The notes: generated by a model not told the origin, from the letters alone. A stretch of 64,000 nucleotides of DNA from 34-65-8 sp963529855 (GCA_963529855.1 CAURZK010000003.1:1-64000); one strand, 5' to 3'. Positions 47,281 through 56,433 are shown, counted from the first letter of the stretch. Program-made: numbers and translations.

Positions 47281-49203
47281 ATGAGCGAACGCCCGATTAC
47301 CCCGCTACTCGACACCGTCGAATACCCCGCCGACTTGCGCAAACTGGACAAGGGCGACCTGCGCCAGCTTGCCGACGAACTGCGCGAAGAGATGATCTCG
47401 GCCGTCAGCACCTCTGGCGGGCATCTGGGTTCCGGGCTGGGCGTGGTCGAACTGACCGTGGCGATCCACTACGTTTTCGACACCCCGCGCGACAAGCTGG
47501 TGTGGGACGTGGGCCACCAGTGCTATCCGCACAAGATCATCACCGGCCGGCGCGACCGCATCCGCACCCTGCGCCAAGGCGGCGGCCTGTCGGGTTTCAC
47601 CAAGCGCAGCGAGAGCGAATACGACCCGTTCGGCGCGGCGCATTCCTCGACCTCGATCAGCGCGGCGCTGGGTTTCGCCATCGCCAACAAGCTGAAGGGC
47701 GAACCGGGGCGGGGCATCGCGGTGATCGGCGACGGCGCGATGAGCGCGGGCATGGCCTACGAAGCGATGAACAATGCCGAGGCCGCCGGTAACCGGCTGG
47801 TCGTGATCCTGAACGACAACGACATGTCGATCGCGCCGCCAGTGGGCGGACTGTCGGCCTACCTCGCGCGGATGGTATCCTCGAGCGAGTACCTCGGCCT
47901 GCGCAGCCTCGCCTCGCGCATCTCGCGCAAGCTCAGCCGCAAGGTCCACCACGGGCTGGAAAAGGCGGAAGAATACGCCCGTGGCATGGTTACGGGCGGG
48001 ACGTTGTTCGAAGAACTGGGCTTCTATTACGTCGGCCCGATCGACGGCCACAACCTCGACCATCTGGTCCCCGTGCTCGAGAACGTGCGCGACAGCGAGC
48101 AGGGCCCGGTGCTGGTCCACGTCGTGACCAAGAAAGGCAAGGGCTATGCCCCGGCCGAAAACAGTGCCGACAAGTATCACGGCGTGGCCAAGTTCGACGT
48201 CATCACGGGCGAACAGAAGAAAAGCGCAGGCGGCCCGCCGGCCTACCAGAACGTGTTCGGCGAAACGCTGGCCAAACTCGCTGAAACCGATCCGCGCATC
48301 TGCGCCATCACCGCTGCCATGCCGAGCGGCACCGGGGTCGACAAGTTCGCGAAAGCCCACCCGACCCGGGCCTTCGACGTTGGCATCGCGGAACAGCACG
48401 GCGTGACCTTCGCCGCTGGCCTCGCCGCGCAGGGAATGCGCCCGTTCGCGGCGATCTACTCCACGTTCCTCCAGCGGGCCTACGACCAGGTCGTTCACGA
48501 CGTGGCGATCCAGAACCTGCCGGTCCGCTTTGCGATCGACCGCGCGGGGCTGGTCGGCGCGGACGGATCGACGCACGCCGGTTCGTTCGACGTCACTTAT
48601 CTGGCGACTTTGCCCAACTTCGTGGTGATGGCCGCGGCCGACGAGGCGGAACTGGTCCACATGACCTATACCGCTGCAGAATACGACGATGGCCCAATCG
48701 CGTTCCGTTACCCGCGCGGCAATGGCACCGGTGTCGCCCTGCCCGACGTTCCGCAGAAGCTGGAAATCGGCAAGGGCCGGGTGGTTCGCGAAGGGACGAA
48801 GGTTGCGATCCTGTCGCTCGGCACGCGCCTTGCCGAAGCGTTGAAGGCAGCCGACCAGCTTGATGCCAAGGGCCTGTCGACCACGGTCGCCGACATGCGC
48901 TTCGCCAAGCCGCTCGACACCGATCTGATCGAGCGCCTGATGCGCAGCCACGAGGTCGTCGTGACGATCGAGGAAGGCGCGATCGGGGGCCTGGGGGCGC
49001 ATGTCCTGACCTTCGCCAGCGATGAAGGGCTGACCGATGGCGGCCTCAAGGTACGTACCATGCGCCTGCCGGACACCTTCCAGGACCAGGACGATCCGAT
49101 CAAGCAGTACGACGAGGCTGGCCTCAACGCGCCGCACATCGTCGACACCGTGCTCAAGGCCCTCCGGCATAATTCGACCGGGGTCGAGGAAGCGCGCGCC
49201 TAG
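47281..49203 (+). CDS. dxs: 1-Deoxy-D-xylulose-5-phosphate synthase
   Basis: This 640-residue thiamine-diphosphate enzyme joins pyruvate and glyceraldehyde-3-phosphate in the first step of the MEP isoprenoid pathway. The ThDP and Mg site is GDGAMSAGMAYEAMNNAEA with the following NDNDMSIAPPVG (residues about 150-185). The pyrimidine domain includes FDVGIAEQHGVTFAAGLAAQGM with the catalytic Glu near residue 367, and the C-terminal transketolase domain is intact. Length and starts are standard. No ispA or xseB neighbour is present; a crotonase follows 35 nt later on the same strand. Confidence 0.98.
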   Translation: MSERPITPLLDTVEYPADLRKLDKGDLRQLADELREEMISAVSTSGGHLGSGLGVVELTVAIHYVFDTPRDKLVWDVGHQCYPHKIITGRRDRIRTLRQGGGLSGFTKRSESEYDPFGAAHSSTSISAALGFAIANKLKGEPGRGIAVIGDGAMSAGMAYEAMNNAEAAGNRLVVILNDNDMSIAPPVGGLSAYLARMVSSSEYLGLRSLASRISRKLSRKVHHGLEKAEEYARGMVTGGTLFEELGFYYVGPIDGHNLDHLVPVLENVRDSEQGPVLVHVVTKKGKGYAPAENSADKYHGVAKFDVITGEQKKSAGGPPAYQNVFGETLAKLAETDPRICAITAAMPSGTGVDKFAKAHPTRAFDVGIAEQHGVTFAAGLAAQGMRPFAAIYSTFLQRAYDQVVHDVAIQNLPVRFAIDRAGLVGADGSTHAGSFDVTYLATLPNFVVMAAADEAELVHMTYTAAEYDDGPIAFRYPRGNGTGVALPDVPQKLEIGKGRVVREGTKVAILSLGTRLAEALKAADQLDAKGLSTTVADMRFAKPLDTDLIERLMRSHEVVVTIEEGAIGGLGAHVLTFASDEGLTDGGLKVRTMRLPDTFQDQDDPIKQYDEAGLNAPHIVDTVLKALRHNSTGVEEARA

Positions 49204-49238
49204 ATCCGCCCCATGGTGCCGCGCGGAAGGAGCACGAC

Positions 49239-50036
49239 ATGTCCCTGCTGACGATCGCGCGCGATGGCGCCGTGACCACACTGACGTTCAACCGCGCGGA
49301 TACCATGAACCCCCTTGGCGCGAGCGGCGACGGGGCCGAGGTCGAGGCAGCGTGCATGGCGATCAACGAGGATCCGGGCGTGCGCTGCGCGATCCTGACC
49401 GGCGCTGGCCGCGCCTTCAGCGCAGGTGGCGACATCAAGGCAATGCGCGATCGCACTGGCAATTTCGCCGGCAATCCGGACCAGATCGCGGAAGGTTATC
49501 GGACCAATATCCACCGCGCCCTGCGCGCGCTCGACGGGCTGAAGGTTCCGCTCATCGCGGCAATCAACGGCCCTGCCATCGGGCTGGGGTGTGATCTTGC
49601 CTGCCTGGCAGATATTCGCCTTGCGTCGAGCGCGGCGAAGTTCGGCGTGACGTTCCTCAAGCTGGGGCTGGTGCCCGGCGATGGCGGCACCTGGATCCTG
49701 CCCCGCGTGATCGGCCACTCGCGCGCGGCGGAATTGTTCTACACTGGCGATGTGATCGACGCCGCAACGGCGCTCGAGTGGGGCCTTATCAGCCGGGTGG
49801 TTGCGCCCGAGGCGCTGATGGACGAAGCGCAAGCGATGGCCGCGAAGATTGCCGCCATGCCGCCCGCGGCGCTGCGCGCCACCAAAGTGCTGCTGCGTCA
49901 GGGGCGGTCAGTCACTTATGACACCGCACTGGAGCTCGCCGCGACCACACAGGCGCATATGCACCATACCGCGGACCACGCCGAAGGTGTCGCTGCGTTG
50001 ATCGAGAAGCGCAGCCCCATGTTCACTGGCCGCTAG
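49239..50036 (+). CDS. Enoyl-CoA hydratase/isomerase (crotonase)
   Basis: This 265-residue crotonase-fold enzyme has the oxyanion-hole motif AILTGAGRAFSAGGDIKAM near residue 50 and IAAINGPAIGLGCDLACLADIRLASSAAKFGVTFLKLGLVPGDGG, where the catalytic Glu position of true hydratases is partly replaced (the second motif reads LGLVPGDGG). So isomerase or hydrolase activity is possible. A GGAAGGAG ribosome site fits the ATG. It ends 4 nt inside the convergent NnrU gene. Confidence 0.9.
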   Translation: MSLLTIARDGAVTTLTFNRADTMNPLGASGDGAEVEAACMAINEDPGVRCAILTGAGRAFSAGGDIKAMRDRTGNFAGNPDQIAEGYRTNIHRALRALDGLKVPLIAAINGPAIGLGCDLACLADIRLASSAAKFGVTFLKLGLVPGDGGTWILPRVIGHSRAAELFYTGDVIDAATALEWGLISRVVAPEALMDEAQAMAAKIAAMPPAALRATKVLLRQGRSVTYDTALELAATTQAHMHHTADHAEGVAALIEKRSPMFTGR

Positions 50037-50710
50037 AGCCAGAGCCAGCGCCACACCCCTGCTGGAAGGCCTGCCGTCGGGATGTGCGCCCATGTCACCG
50101 CCAGCCATAGCGCCAGCGCCAGCAGCCATGTCACCGCGCCGATGCGGCCGAGCGCCGACCAGCGCGGCCAATAATGCGTCCTCGCCTGCCACCCGGTCCA
50201 GGCGGACCCCATCAGCACCGCTTTCTTGCGATCCTGCAAGTGCGCGCCGACCAGTGCGAGGACAAGGACAGCGCTCGCTACGATCAGGATGCGCACGCTC
50301 CACCACAGGATCAGGTGCGACAGCGCCCACAAGGCAAAGCCCCACATCATCGGGTGGCGCGTAACGAGAAAGGCGCCGGCAGGCTCGCGCGCGGCATTGC
50401 TCGCAGCCGCAGGGTCCGGCAGCGCCGGGTTGCCGCGAAATGATCCCAGCAGCAACGCCAGCGCTGGCAGCGTAAGCAAAGTCGCGGCGATCCATCCAGC
50501 CACGCCGCTGCCCGGAAGGTCGGCGGGAGGCGCAGCGCGAAACGCCATGCTCATCCAGACGATGCAGGCAAGCGCAACGACACTGTAGAGGCCCTGAAAA
50601 CCCAATGCGCCCAAGGACTTGACCAGCGCGGCGCGCAGCGGGTGGGACAGCGCGAAATGGGTTCCGACCAAGGCAAGGCTGGCGGCAGCCAGCGAAACGA
50701 GCGGTTCCAT
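50033..50710 (-). CDS. NnrU-family membrane protein
   Basis: This 225-residue protein has six or seven hydrophobic segments. It begins MEPLVSLAAASLALVGTHFALSHPLRAALV and includes GAFLVTRHPMMWGFALWALSHLIL, the phospholipid-methyltransferase-like HPMMWG motif shared by NnrU and isoprenylcysteine methyltransferases. A GGAGGAAG site places the start at 50710. NnrU is linked to nitrite/nitric-oxide metabolism in denitrifiers and occurs widely elsewhere. No denitrification genes are nearby. Confidence 0.85.
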   Translation of the reverse strand: MEPLVSLAAASLALVGTHFALSHPLRAALVKSLGALGFQGLYSVVALACIVWMSMAFRAAPPADLPGSGVAGWIAATLLTLPALALLLGSFRGNPALPDPAAASNAAREPAGAFLVTRHPMMWGFALWALSHLILWWSVRILIVASAVLVLALVGAHLQDRKKAVLMGSAWTGWQARTHYWPRWSALGRIGAVTWLLALALWLAVTWAHIPTAGLPAGVWRWLWL

Positions 50711-50730
50711 GCGCGCTTCCTCCCCCCCCA

Positions 50731-50766
50731 ACGGTCAAGCCGACGGTCAGGCCGACGGTCAGGTCA
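50731..50766. repeat. Three tandem 12-bp repeats
   Basis: Three copies of ACGGTCAGGCCG-like units: 50731-50742 (one change), 50743-50754 and 50755-50766 (last three bases changed). The final three bases are the stop codon of the FKBP gene read on the minus strand. A run of eight C lies just left of the array. Confidence 0.9.
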
Positions 50767-51294
50767 ACTGCGGCCCTCGATGGCAATCAGCTGTATCCGG
50801 AACATTAGCGTCGCATTGCCCGGTATCGGCCCCTTGCCCCGCGGACCATAGCCCAGATCGGCCGGAACCGCGATCTCGATCGTGTCGCCAACACCCGCCT
50901 GAGGAATGGCGAGCTGCCACGCCTTGACCAGCCGCGCGAGGGGGAAGGTCGCGGGTTCGCCCCGGTCCCACGAACTGTCGAACTTGGTGCCGTCGACCAG
51001 CGTGCCTTCGTAATGCACTGTCACCCTATCGGCCACCGTGGGCCGAACGCCCGTCCCGTCACCTGCAGTGCGGCGCCATTGCAGCCCGCCTTCCAGCGCG
51101 CGCCAGCCGTCCTCGGGCTTGAGCGCGGCGAGAGCGGCCTGCTGGGCATTGTGCCAGGCCGGGTCCTGCGATCGGTCGGGCTGCTGCGCCAGGGCGGGCA
51201 CGAGCAGCAGCGCTGCGACTGCAAGGCCGGCTGCGCCCAGCGCACCCAGCGTCGTGCCCGCTCCGGTCGGCGTGGAGGTTGGCTTACCAGTCAT
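50764..51294 (-). CDS. FKBP-type peptidyl-prolyl isomerase, membrane-anchored or exported
   Basis: This 176-residue protein starts at 51294 (MTGKPTSTPTGAGTTLGALG), has a signal or anchor segment (residues 15-38, ending PALAQQ), a short helix, and a single FKBP domain: DRVTVHYEGTLVDGTKFDSSWDRGEPATFPL, LARLVKAWQLAIPQAGVGDTIEIAVPADLGYG, IPGNATLMFRIQLI. The active-site Tyr, Phe, Asp and Tyr are present; the usual VIPGW is altered to LVKAW. Its start lies inside the upstream amidohydrolase gene (11-nt overlap), so it is translated with it. It probably helps fold exported partners. Confidence 0.92.
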   Translation of the reverse strand: MTGKPTSTPTGAGTTLGALGAAGLAVAALLLVPALAQQPDRSQDPAWHNAQQAALAALKPEDGWRALEGGLQWRRTAGDGTGVRPTVADRVTVHYEGTLVDGTKFDSSWDRGEPATFPLARLVKAWQLAIPQAGVGDTIEIAVPADLGYGPRGKGPIPGNATLMFRIQLIAIEGRS

Positions 51295-52684
51295 AGGCTT
51301 TGGGCAAATCGCTTTCGTCCAGATCGCGGTACCGATCGCGCAGGCGCGTCTGGTGGTTGTCCATCGGCTGCTCGACCCCGTCGATGTAGACGCGCACCGG
51401 CGCCGACGAGACTTCGAGCGGATCGCCATCCCAGACCACGACATCGCCAGCGGCACCCGGGGCGAGCACGCCGTACTGGCCGTCGAAACCGCTGATCGCC
51501 GCCGGTACCGACGAGATCGCGGCAAACGCCTCGCCCCAGGAAAGGCCAGCGGCACCCGGCACGCGGGTCAGCGCGACCAGGTTGCCGGCAAAGTGCGGCA
51601 GATAGCGCGGCTGCTGCATGGCTGCCGCGTTGATCGCCACCCGCACCCCGGCGGCGCGCATCCGGCCGATGTTGCTTTGCGTTGCGGCAAGCGTCTCGAA
51701 GCTGTCCGGCAGGTCGGTCAGGCCATCGGCAATCACCGGCACCCCGGCCGCTGCAATCTCGTCAGCCACGGTCCAGCCTTCGGCCACGCCGACCAGCACC
51801 ATCTTGAGGCGCGGGAATTCGCGCGTCAGCGCCAGAGCCGAACGGATGTCGGCCCCGCGCTCGACCCGGACGTAGAGCGGCTGGCGGCCATTCACGACCG
51901 GGACCAGCGCGGCTGCATCGAACCGGGTCAACAGCACGTCACCGGCGCGTTCGGCCCCGCTTTCGGTCAGGCGCGGATCGATCGGCAGATCGTCGCCAGT
52001 ATCGACCGGCGCCGCGTTACGCCCGGCCGTGGTCAGCCCCGACTGTTCGCCGAACCGCCCTGCCTCGCGCAATGCGTTGCGCAGCAGGGTGTGCGCGGCC
52101 AGGCGGCTGCCGCCCGCGATCCGGCCACCGGTTTCGCCCAGTTCGACATATTGAAACGCACGGGCCCGGCGCACGGCACTGTCATCGGCGCCGAGGTCGA
52201 TGATCGCGCCCTGCCCGGCGAAGATCGACCCCGTCGAAGTCGGCGCCACCGCCGCGCGGGTGATCCCGGCGGCGCGGTTGACCTTGATGTTCTGCGAAGC
52301 CGGATTGATCGCCACCGATACGTCGAGCGCGGCGCTGAACGGCGATTGGCGCGCGGCGGTATCGTTGCTCTGCGATACCGCGTCGACATCGACCAGGCCG
52401 AGATTCGTCACCGTGGCGAACAGGCCGGGCGTAACCCAGGTACCCGTGCCATCGGAAACCGGCACACCGGCCGGGACCGCGACACCCGCGCCCGCGGCGA
52501 CGACCTTGCCCCCGCGCACCACGACGGTGGCATTTTCGATCGGCGCGCTGCCATCGCCCGTTGCCAGCGTGGCGCCGGTAATGGCGAAATCCTGCGCACT
52601 GGCCTGGTAGCCGACGAAGGCACCCGTCAGACCCAGAGCGATCCCGACTGCGCCGAGCGGGGAGAGACGCTTGGACCGGTTCAT
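51284..52684 (-). CDS. Amidohydrolase-like protein lacking metal ligands (pseudoenzyme)
   Basis: This 466-residue protein has a signal peptide (LGLTGAFVGYQASAQ) and the overall amidohydrolase layout: the small beta-sandwich start ITGATLATGDGSAPIENATVVVRGGKV, the barrel, and the C-terminal GAAGDVVVWDGDPLEVSSAP. At the first metal site it reads VTPGLFATVTNLGLVD, where active relatives have a His-x-His (its own neighbour has VTPGLIDIHSHLGD). Later ligand positions also lack His (YVRVERGADI, LVGVAEGW). It is therefore probably inactive and may pair with the active enzyme. The start overlaps the stop of the active gene (ATGA). Confidence 0.85.
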   Translation of the reverse strand: MNRSKRLSPLGAVGIALGLTGAFVGYQASAQDFAITGATLATGDGSAPIENATVVVRGGKVVAAGAGVAVPAGVPVSDGTGTWVTPGLFATVTNLGLVDVDAVSQSNDTAARQSPFSAALDVSVAINPASQNIKVNRAAGITRAAVAPTSTGSIFAGQGAIIDLGADDSAVRRARAFQYVELGETGGRIAGGSRLAAHTLLRNALREAGRFGEQSGLTTAGRNAAPVDTGDDLPIDPRLTESGAERAGDVLLTRFDAAALVPVVNGRQPLYVRVERGADIRSALALTREFPRLKMVLVGVAEGWTVADEIAAAGVPVIADGLTDLPDSFETLAATQSNIGRMRAAGVRVAINAAAMQQPRYLPHFAGNLVALTRVPGAAGLSWGEAFAAISSVPAAISGFDGQYGVLAPGAAGDVVVWDGDPLEVSSAPVRVYIDGVEQPMDNHQTRLRDRYRDLDESDLPKAYDW

Positions 52685-54048
52685 TTCACGTCTCCTTCGC
52701 CGATCTGGCCAAGTTCGAAATCGCTCACCGGACGGCGCTTGGGATCGCTGGCATCGAACATCAATGCGCCGTCGATCCAGACCTTGTCGGGCCGGGAATA
52801 GACGCTCAGCGGATCGCCGTTCCACAGCACGACGTCGGCCATTTTGCCCGCGGCGAGGCTGCCGGTCATCGCGTCGATGCCCATGGCCTTGGCCGGGTTC
52901 AGCGTGATCCAGCGGATCACCTCGGCATCGGGGATGGCGATTCCCATGCGCGCGCCAGCCGCCTGTGCCTTGGCCGCGTCCTGGTTCAGACGTTGGATGC
53001 CGTTGGCATCGTCCGAATGGATCACGACGCAGGCCCCGGCCCGGTGCAGCAAGGCACCGTTTTCCGGGATGCCGTCGTAGCTTTCCATCTTGAAGCCATA
53101 CCAGTCGGACCAGATGGCGCTGCACACGTCGTTTTCGCGCAGCAGGTCGCCGATCTTGTAGCTTTCGACCGCGTGGTGGAAGGCCGTGACCTTGTAACCC
53201 ATCTCCTTGGCCATATCGAGGACCAGGGCCATTTCATCGGCACGGTAACAATGGTTCTGGACCAGGATTTCCCCGCCCAGCACGCCTTTCAGCGTTTCCT
53301 TGGCAAGGTCGCGCTTCTTGCCGTCGTAAGCCTTGGCTTCGAACCACGTCTGGCGGTTGACGGCCATGTTGCCCATGCGGGTGGAGGGCGCACGGCCGCG
53401 CCCGCCATAGACGCGCTTGGGGTTTTCACCGCAGGCCATCTTCAGCCCGTGCGGCGCGCCGGGGAACTTCATCCCCTGGACAGTTCGCGCGGGCACGTTC
53501 TTCAGAGTGACCGTACGGCCGCCGAACAGGTTGGCGGAGCCGGGCAGGATCTGCAGGCTGGTCACGCCGCCATTGGCAAGCGCGCGGGAAAAGCCGGGGT
53601 CCTGCGGCCAGACCGAATGTTCGGCCCAGACCTCTGGCGTGGCGGGCGACGTTGCCTCGTTGCCATCGGAATGCGCGTCGACCGACGGGCTGGGATAATC
53701 GCCCAGGTGCGAATGGATGTCGATCAGGCCGGGGGTGACGAACTTGCCGGTGCCATCGACCCGGGTATAGCCCGCCGGGATCGGCAGATCGGCGCCGCCG
53801 ACGCCCACGACCTTGCCATTGGCGAACAGAACCGTGCCGTTCTCGATCCGCCCGCCTGCACCGTCATAGACGGTCGCGCCTACCAGCGCAGTCGGGGTGC
53901 CGGGATAGGCTTCGTACGTCGAGGCATAGGGGGCCTCGGCAGAGGTATTGTCGGGGGCGGAGGCCACCTCGCCCGAACCGTTATCGGCAGTGGCGCAGGC
54001 GGAAAGCGCTATCGCACCTCCCACGGCGGCGAAGGTACGATAGCGCAT
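52681..54048 (-). CDS. Lipoprotein amidohydrolase (imidazolonepropionase/prolidase-like)
   Basis: This 455-residue metal hydrolase has a lipobox LSAC (Cys18). The metal motif is FVTPGLIDIHSHLGDYPSP (His-x-His near residue 113); NHCYRADEM, TAFHHAVESYKI and VVIHSDDANGIQRL supply the later His and Asp. The C-terminal GKMADVVLWNGDPLSVYSRPDKVWIDG is typical. It probably cleaves a cyclic amide or peptide in the periplasm. A POT peptide transporter gene lies upstream and an inactive paralogue overlaps downstream, so a peptide-use operon is likely. Confidence 0.92.
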   Translation of the reverse strand: MRYRTFAAVGGAIALSACATADNGSGEVASAPDNTSAEAPYASTYEAYPGTPTALVGATVYDGAGGRIENGTVLFANGKVVGVGGADLPIPAGYTRVDGTGKFVTPGLIDIHSHLGDYPSPSVDAHSDGNEATSPATPEVWAEHSVWPQDPGFSRALANGGVTSLQILPGSANLFGGRTVTLKNVPARTVQGMKFPGAPHGLKMACGENPKRVYGGRGRAPSTRMGNMAVNRQTWFEAKAYDGKKRDLAKETLKGVLGGEILVQNHCYRADEMALVLDMAKEMGYKVTAFHHAVESYKIGDLLRENDVCSAIWSDWYGFKMESYDGIPENGALLHRAGACVVIHSDDANGIQRLNQDAAKAQAAGARMGIAIPDAEVIRWITLNPAKAMGIDAMTGSLAAGKMADVVLWNGDPLSVYSRPDKVWIDGALMFDASDPKRRPVSDFELGQIGEGDVK

Positions 54049-54071
54049 TATTTTCCCCTGTTCGGTCAGGC

Positions 54072-55715
54072 TCAGTTCGTCGGGCGGGTGCCGGGGTGGA
54101 TGCCCGGCGCCTGCGGCTCGGCCAGTTCGGCCTGGCCGGCGAGGTCCTCGTCATCGCGCAGCGTGTCGAGGTGCATCAGGCGCTTGATCAGCGGGCTGAT
54201 GACGATGACTGCAACACCGACGCCGACCGCGATCCAGCCGATCTGGCTATAGACCGCGAGCACCGTTTCCTTGGCCGCACCTTCACCCGAAGCCGCTTCC
54301 GAGCCGGTCGCCGCCGCGATCAGGCCAGCGACGAAGTTGCCGGTGGCCGAAGCGAAGAACCACGTACCCATGATGAGCGATGCCATGTGCGCCGGAGCCA
54401 GCCGGTTCATCGCGCTGAGGCCGACAGGGCTCAGGCACAACTCGCCAGTGGTGTGGAGCAGGTAGATCAGGAAGACGAAGATCACCGGTGTCATGTTTTC
54501 CATGCCCACGGTGTTCGCACCCAGGACCAGCACCAGGAAGCCGGCACCCAGCTGCACCATCGCCAGCCCGAACTTGGCCGGGGTCGACGGCTCCAGCCCC
54601 TTGCGCGCCAGCCACGTCCACAGCCCGGCGAACAGCGGCGCCAGCATGATGATGTAGATCGGGTTGATCGACTGGAAGATCGATGCCGAAACGCCCTGGC
54701 GATCGACATAGCGGTCGGTGAACAGGTTGAGGCTCGACCCGGCCTGTTCGAACAGTGCCCAGAACAGGATCGAGCCGATGATGAGGAAGATCGCAGCAAA
54801 GATGCGGTCCCGGTCCTCGCCGCCGATCTTGATCGCCTGCCAGATTACATAGAGCACCAGCAGCCCGCCGAATACGCCCAGGATCGTGCCGACGATCGCC
54901 TGGTTCTGCACCAGCCACCAGGTAACCGCCACGGCGGCGAAGCCGACGAGGTAGAGGAACCATTCGAACTTCATGCCCATGAAGGGCTGGGCCAGCTTCT
55001 CGGGAACGGAGCTTTCGCCCTTGCCCAGCAGCAGCGGCTTGAAGATGACGAAGACGATCAGGCCCAACAGCATGCCGATGCCCGCCGCGCCGAAGCCGTA
55101 GGCCCAGCCGTAAGTCTGGCCGAGGTAGCCCGCGATGATCGTGCCGACCGCCGCGCCGACGTTAATACCCATGTAGAAGATCGTGTAGGCGCCATCGCGG
55201 CGCACGTCGGTGCGCGGGTAGAGCTGGCCGACGATTACCGAGATGTTCGCCTTGAGGAAGCCTGACCCCACGATGATGAAGGCAAGCGCGGCCCAGAACA
55301 CGTCGATCATCGGGTTCGCCTGGCCCGCGCCGGCCTCGCCCTCGAACGCCATCAGGAAGTGCCCGATCGTCAGCAGCACGGCACCGAACAGCACAGCCTT
55401 GCGCTGCCCAAGGTACTTGTCGGCAAGATAACCGCCGAGCACGGGAGCGATGTAGACCAGCGCCGTGTAGGCGCCATAAATCACGCTCGCTTTCTCGTCG
55501 TTATAGAGCCAGTGCTGGGTCAGATAGAAAATCAGCAGTGCGCGCATGCCGTAGTAGGAGAAACGCTCCCACATCTCGGCAAAGAACAGCACGAACAGGC
55601 CCTTGGGGTGACCCGCAAATTCCGGCTTGGACGAGGTAACGATGCTCGCGCCGCCGATGAGCAGCAGCACGAGGAATGTCGCCGCGATGGCGACAATGAT
55701 TTCTTCAAGGGTCAC
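54072..55715 (-). CDS. Proton-coupled oligopeptide transporter (POT/PTR2 family)
   Basis: This protein of about 547 residues imports di- and tripeptides. The family motif FFAEMWERFSYYGMRALLIFYLT near residue 45 contains the ExxERFxYY proton-coupling sequence, and about fourteen helices follow with DKYLGQRKAVLFGA after helix two. The GTG at 55715 behind a GGAG site gives the typical start TLEEIIVAIAATFLVLLLIGG; the frame stays open to an ATG at 55805, which would add 30 residues. It is first in a row with two amidohydrolases and FKBP. Confidence 0.93.
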   Translation of the reverse strand: MTLEEIIVAIAATFLVLLLIGGASIVTSSKPEFAGHPKGLFVLFFAEMWERFSYYGMRALLIFYLTQHWLYNDEKASVIYGAYTALVYIAPVLGGYLADKYLGQRKAVLFGAVLLTIGHFLMAFEGEAGAGQANPMIDVFWAALAFIIVGSGFLKANISVIVGQLYPRTDVRRDGAYTIFYMGINVGAAVGTIIAGYLGQTYGWAYGFGAAGIGMLLGLIVFVIFKPLLLGKGESSVPEKLAQPFMGMKFEWFLYLVGFAAVAVTWWLVQNQAIVGTILGVFGGLLVLYVIWQAIKIGGEDRDRIFAAIFLIIGSILFWALFEQAGSSLNLFTDRYVDRQGVSASIFQSINPIYIIMLAPLFAGLWTWLARKGLEPSTPAKFGLAMVQLGAGFLVLVLGANTVGMENMTPVIFVFLIYLLHTTGELCLSPVGLSAMNRLAPAHMASLIMGTWFFASATGNFVAGLIAAATGSEAASGEGAAKETVLAVYSQIGWIAVGVGVAVIVISPLIKRLMHLDTLRDDEDLAGQAELAEPQAPGIHPGTRPTN

Positions 55716-55919
55716 AGACCGGATCTCCCGAAACTTTCCCGAGCGGGAGGCGACCCCCGCGCTAACGCCGGGCAAACTAGCGTCCAAATCGCGCATGTGA
55801 AGCATTAGTTACAACGGCAACAGCCCGGCTTGGCCCGGGACCGAGCCGGGTCTGCCTGCCGGGAACCTTGACGCGCCGCGCTGTATTATGGCACTGATGC
55901 ACCCGCCCGGAGAACCGTC

Positions 55920-56258
55920 ATGAGCCAGAGCCGACCCGTCTATCTCAAGCTGCGCGACAAGATCGCGGCAGCCATCATCGAGGGTGAATACGCGGAAGGC
56001 GCGATGCTGCCGTCGGTACGGGTCTATGCTGCGCAGGAAGGGGCGAATCCGCTCACCGTGGCCAAGGCCTACCAGCAATTCCAGGCGGACGGGCTGGTAG
56101 AGGTTCAGCGCGGCGTCGGAATGTATGTCGTCCCCGGCGCGGCGGACAGGCTGCGCGCCGCGGAACGCAGCCGGTTCGTCACGCAGGAATGGCCCGAGAT
56201 CCGTGCCCGGATCGACCGTCTTGGCATCGATCCGGCGGAGCTGCTCGAACGGGCCTGA
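55920..56258 (+). CDS. GntR-family regulator, short YtrA-type
   Basis: This 112-residue protein is almost only a winged-helix domain: RPVYLKLRDKIAAAIIEGEYAEGAMLPSVRVYAAQEGANPLTVAKAYQQFQADGLVEVQRGVGMYVV, followed by a short tail with a helix (RIDRLGIDPAELLERA). That size fits the YtrA subfamily, which usually controls ABC transporters; none is adjacent. It is divergent from the POT transporter with a 204-nt gap, so it may control that operon. Confidence 0.9.
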   Translation: MSQSRPVYLKLRDKIAAAIIEGEYAEGAMLPSVRVYAAQEGANPLTVAKAYQQFQADGLVEVQRGVGMYVVPGAADRLRAAERSRFVTQEWPEIRARIDRLGIDPAELLERA

Positions 56259-56433
56259 TTGCCGTTACGTCTTCCTGACCTGGCTTTCGTCCTCAATTAA
56301 CACAGGTAAAGTTCCGTGATTGCGCTCGGGCCGGGGTCGTGGCATGAATCTGACACGAAGCGGCACGCAAATCCCTGCGGATCTGCGTTTACAGCAACAA
56401 TCCGCCATCTATCCCGGCGGGCGGGAGATCGAG

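Noticed and set aside
50731..50766. Short CRISPR-like array
   Set aside because: The 12-bp units are directly adjacent with no spacers.
49908..50786. 292-residue minus-strand frame with three LTVG repeats
   Set aside because: The LTVG repeats are the 12-bp tandem array read in frame; the rest shadows nnrU.
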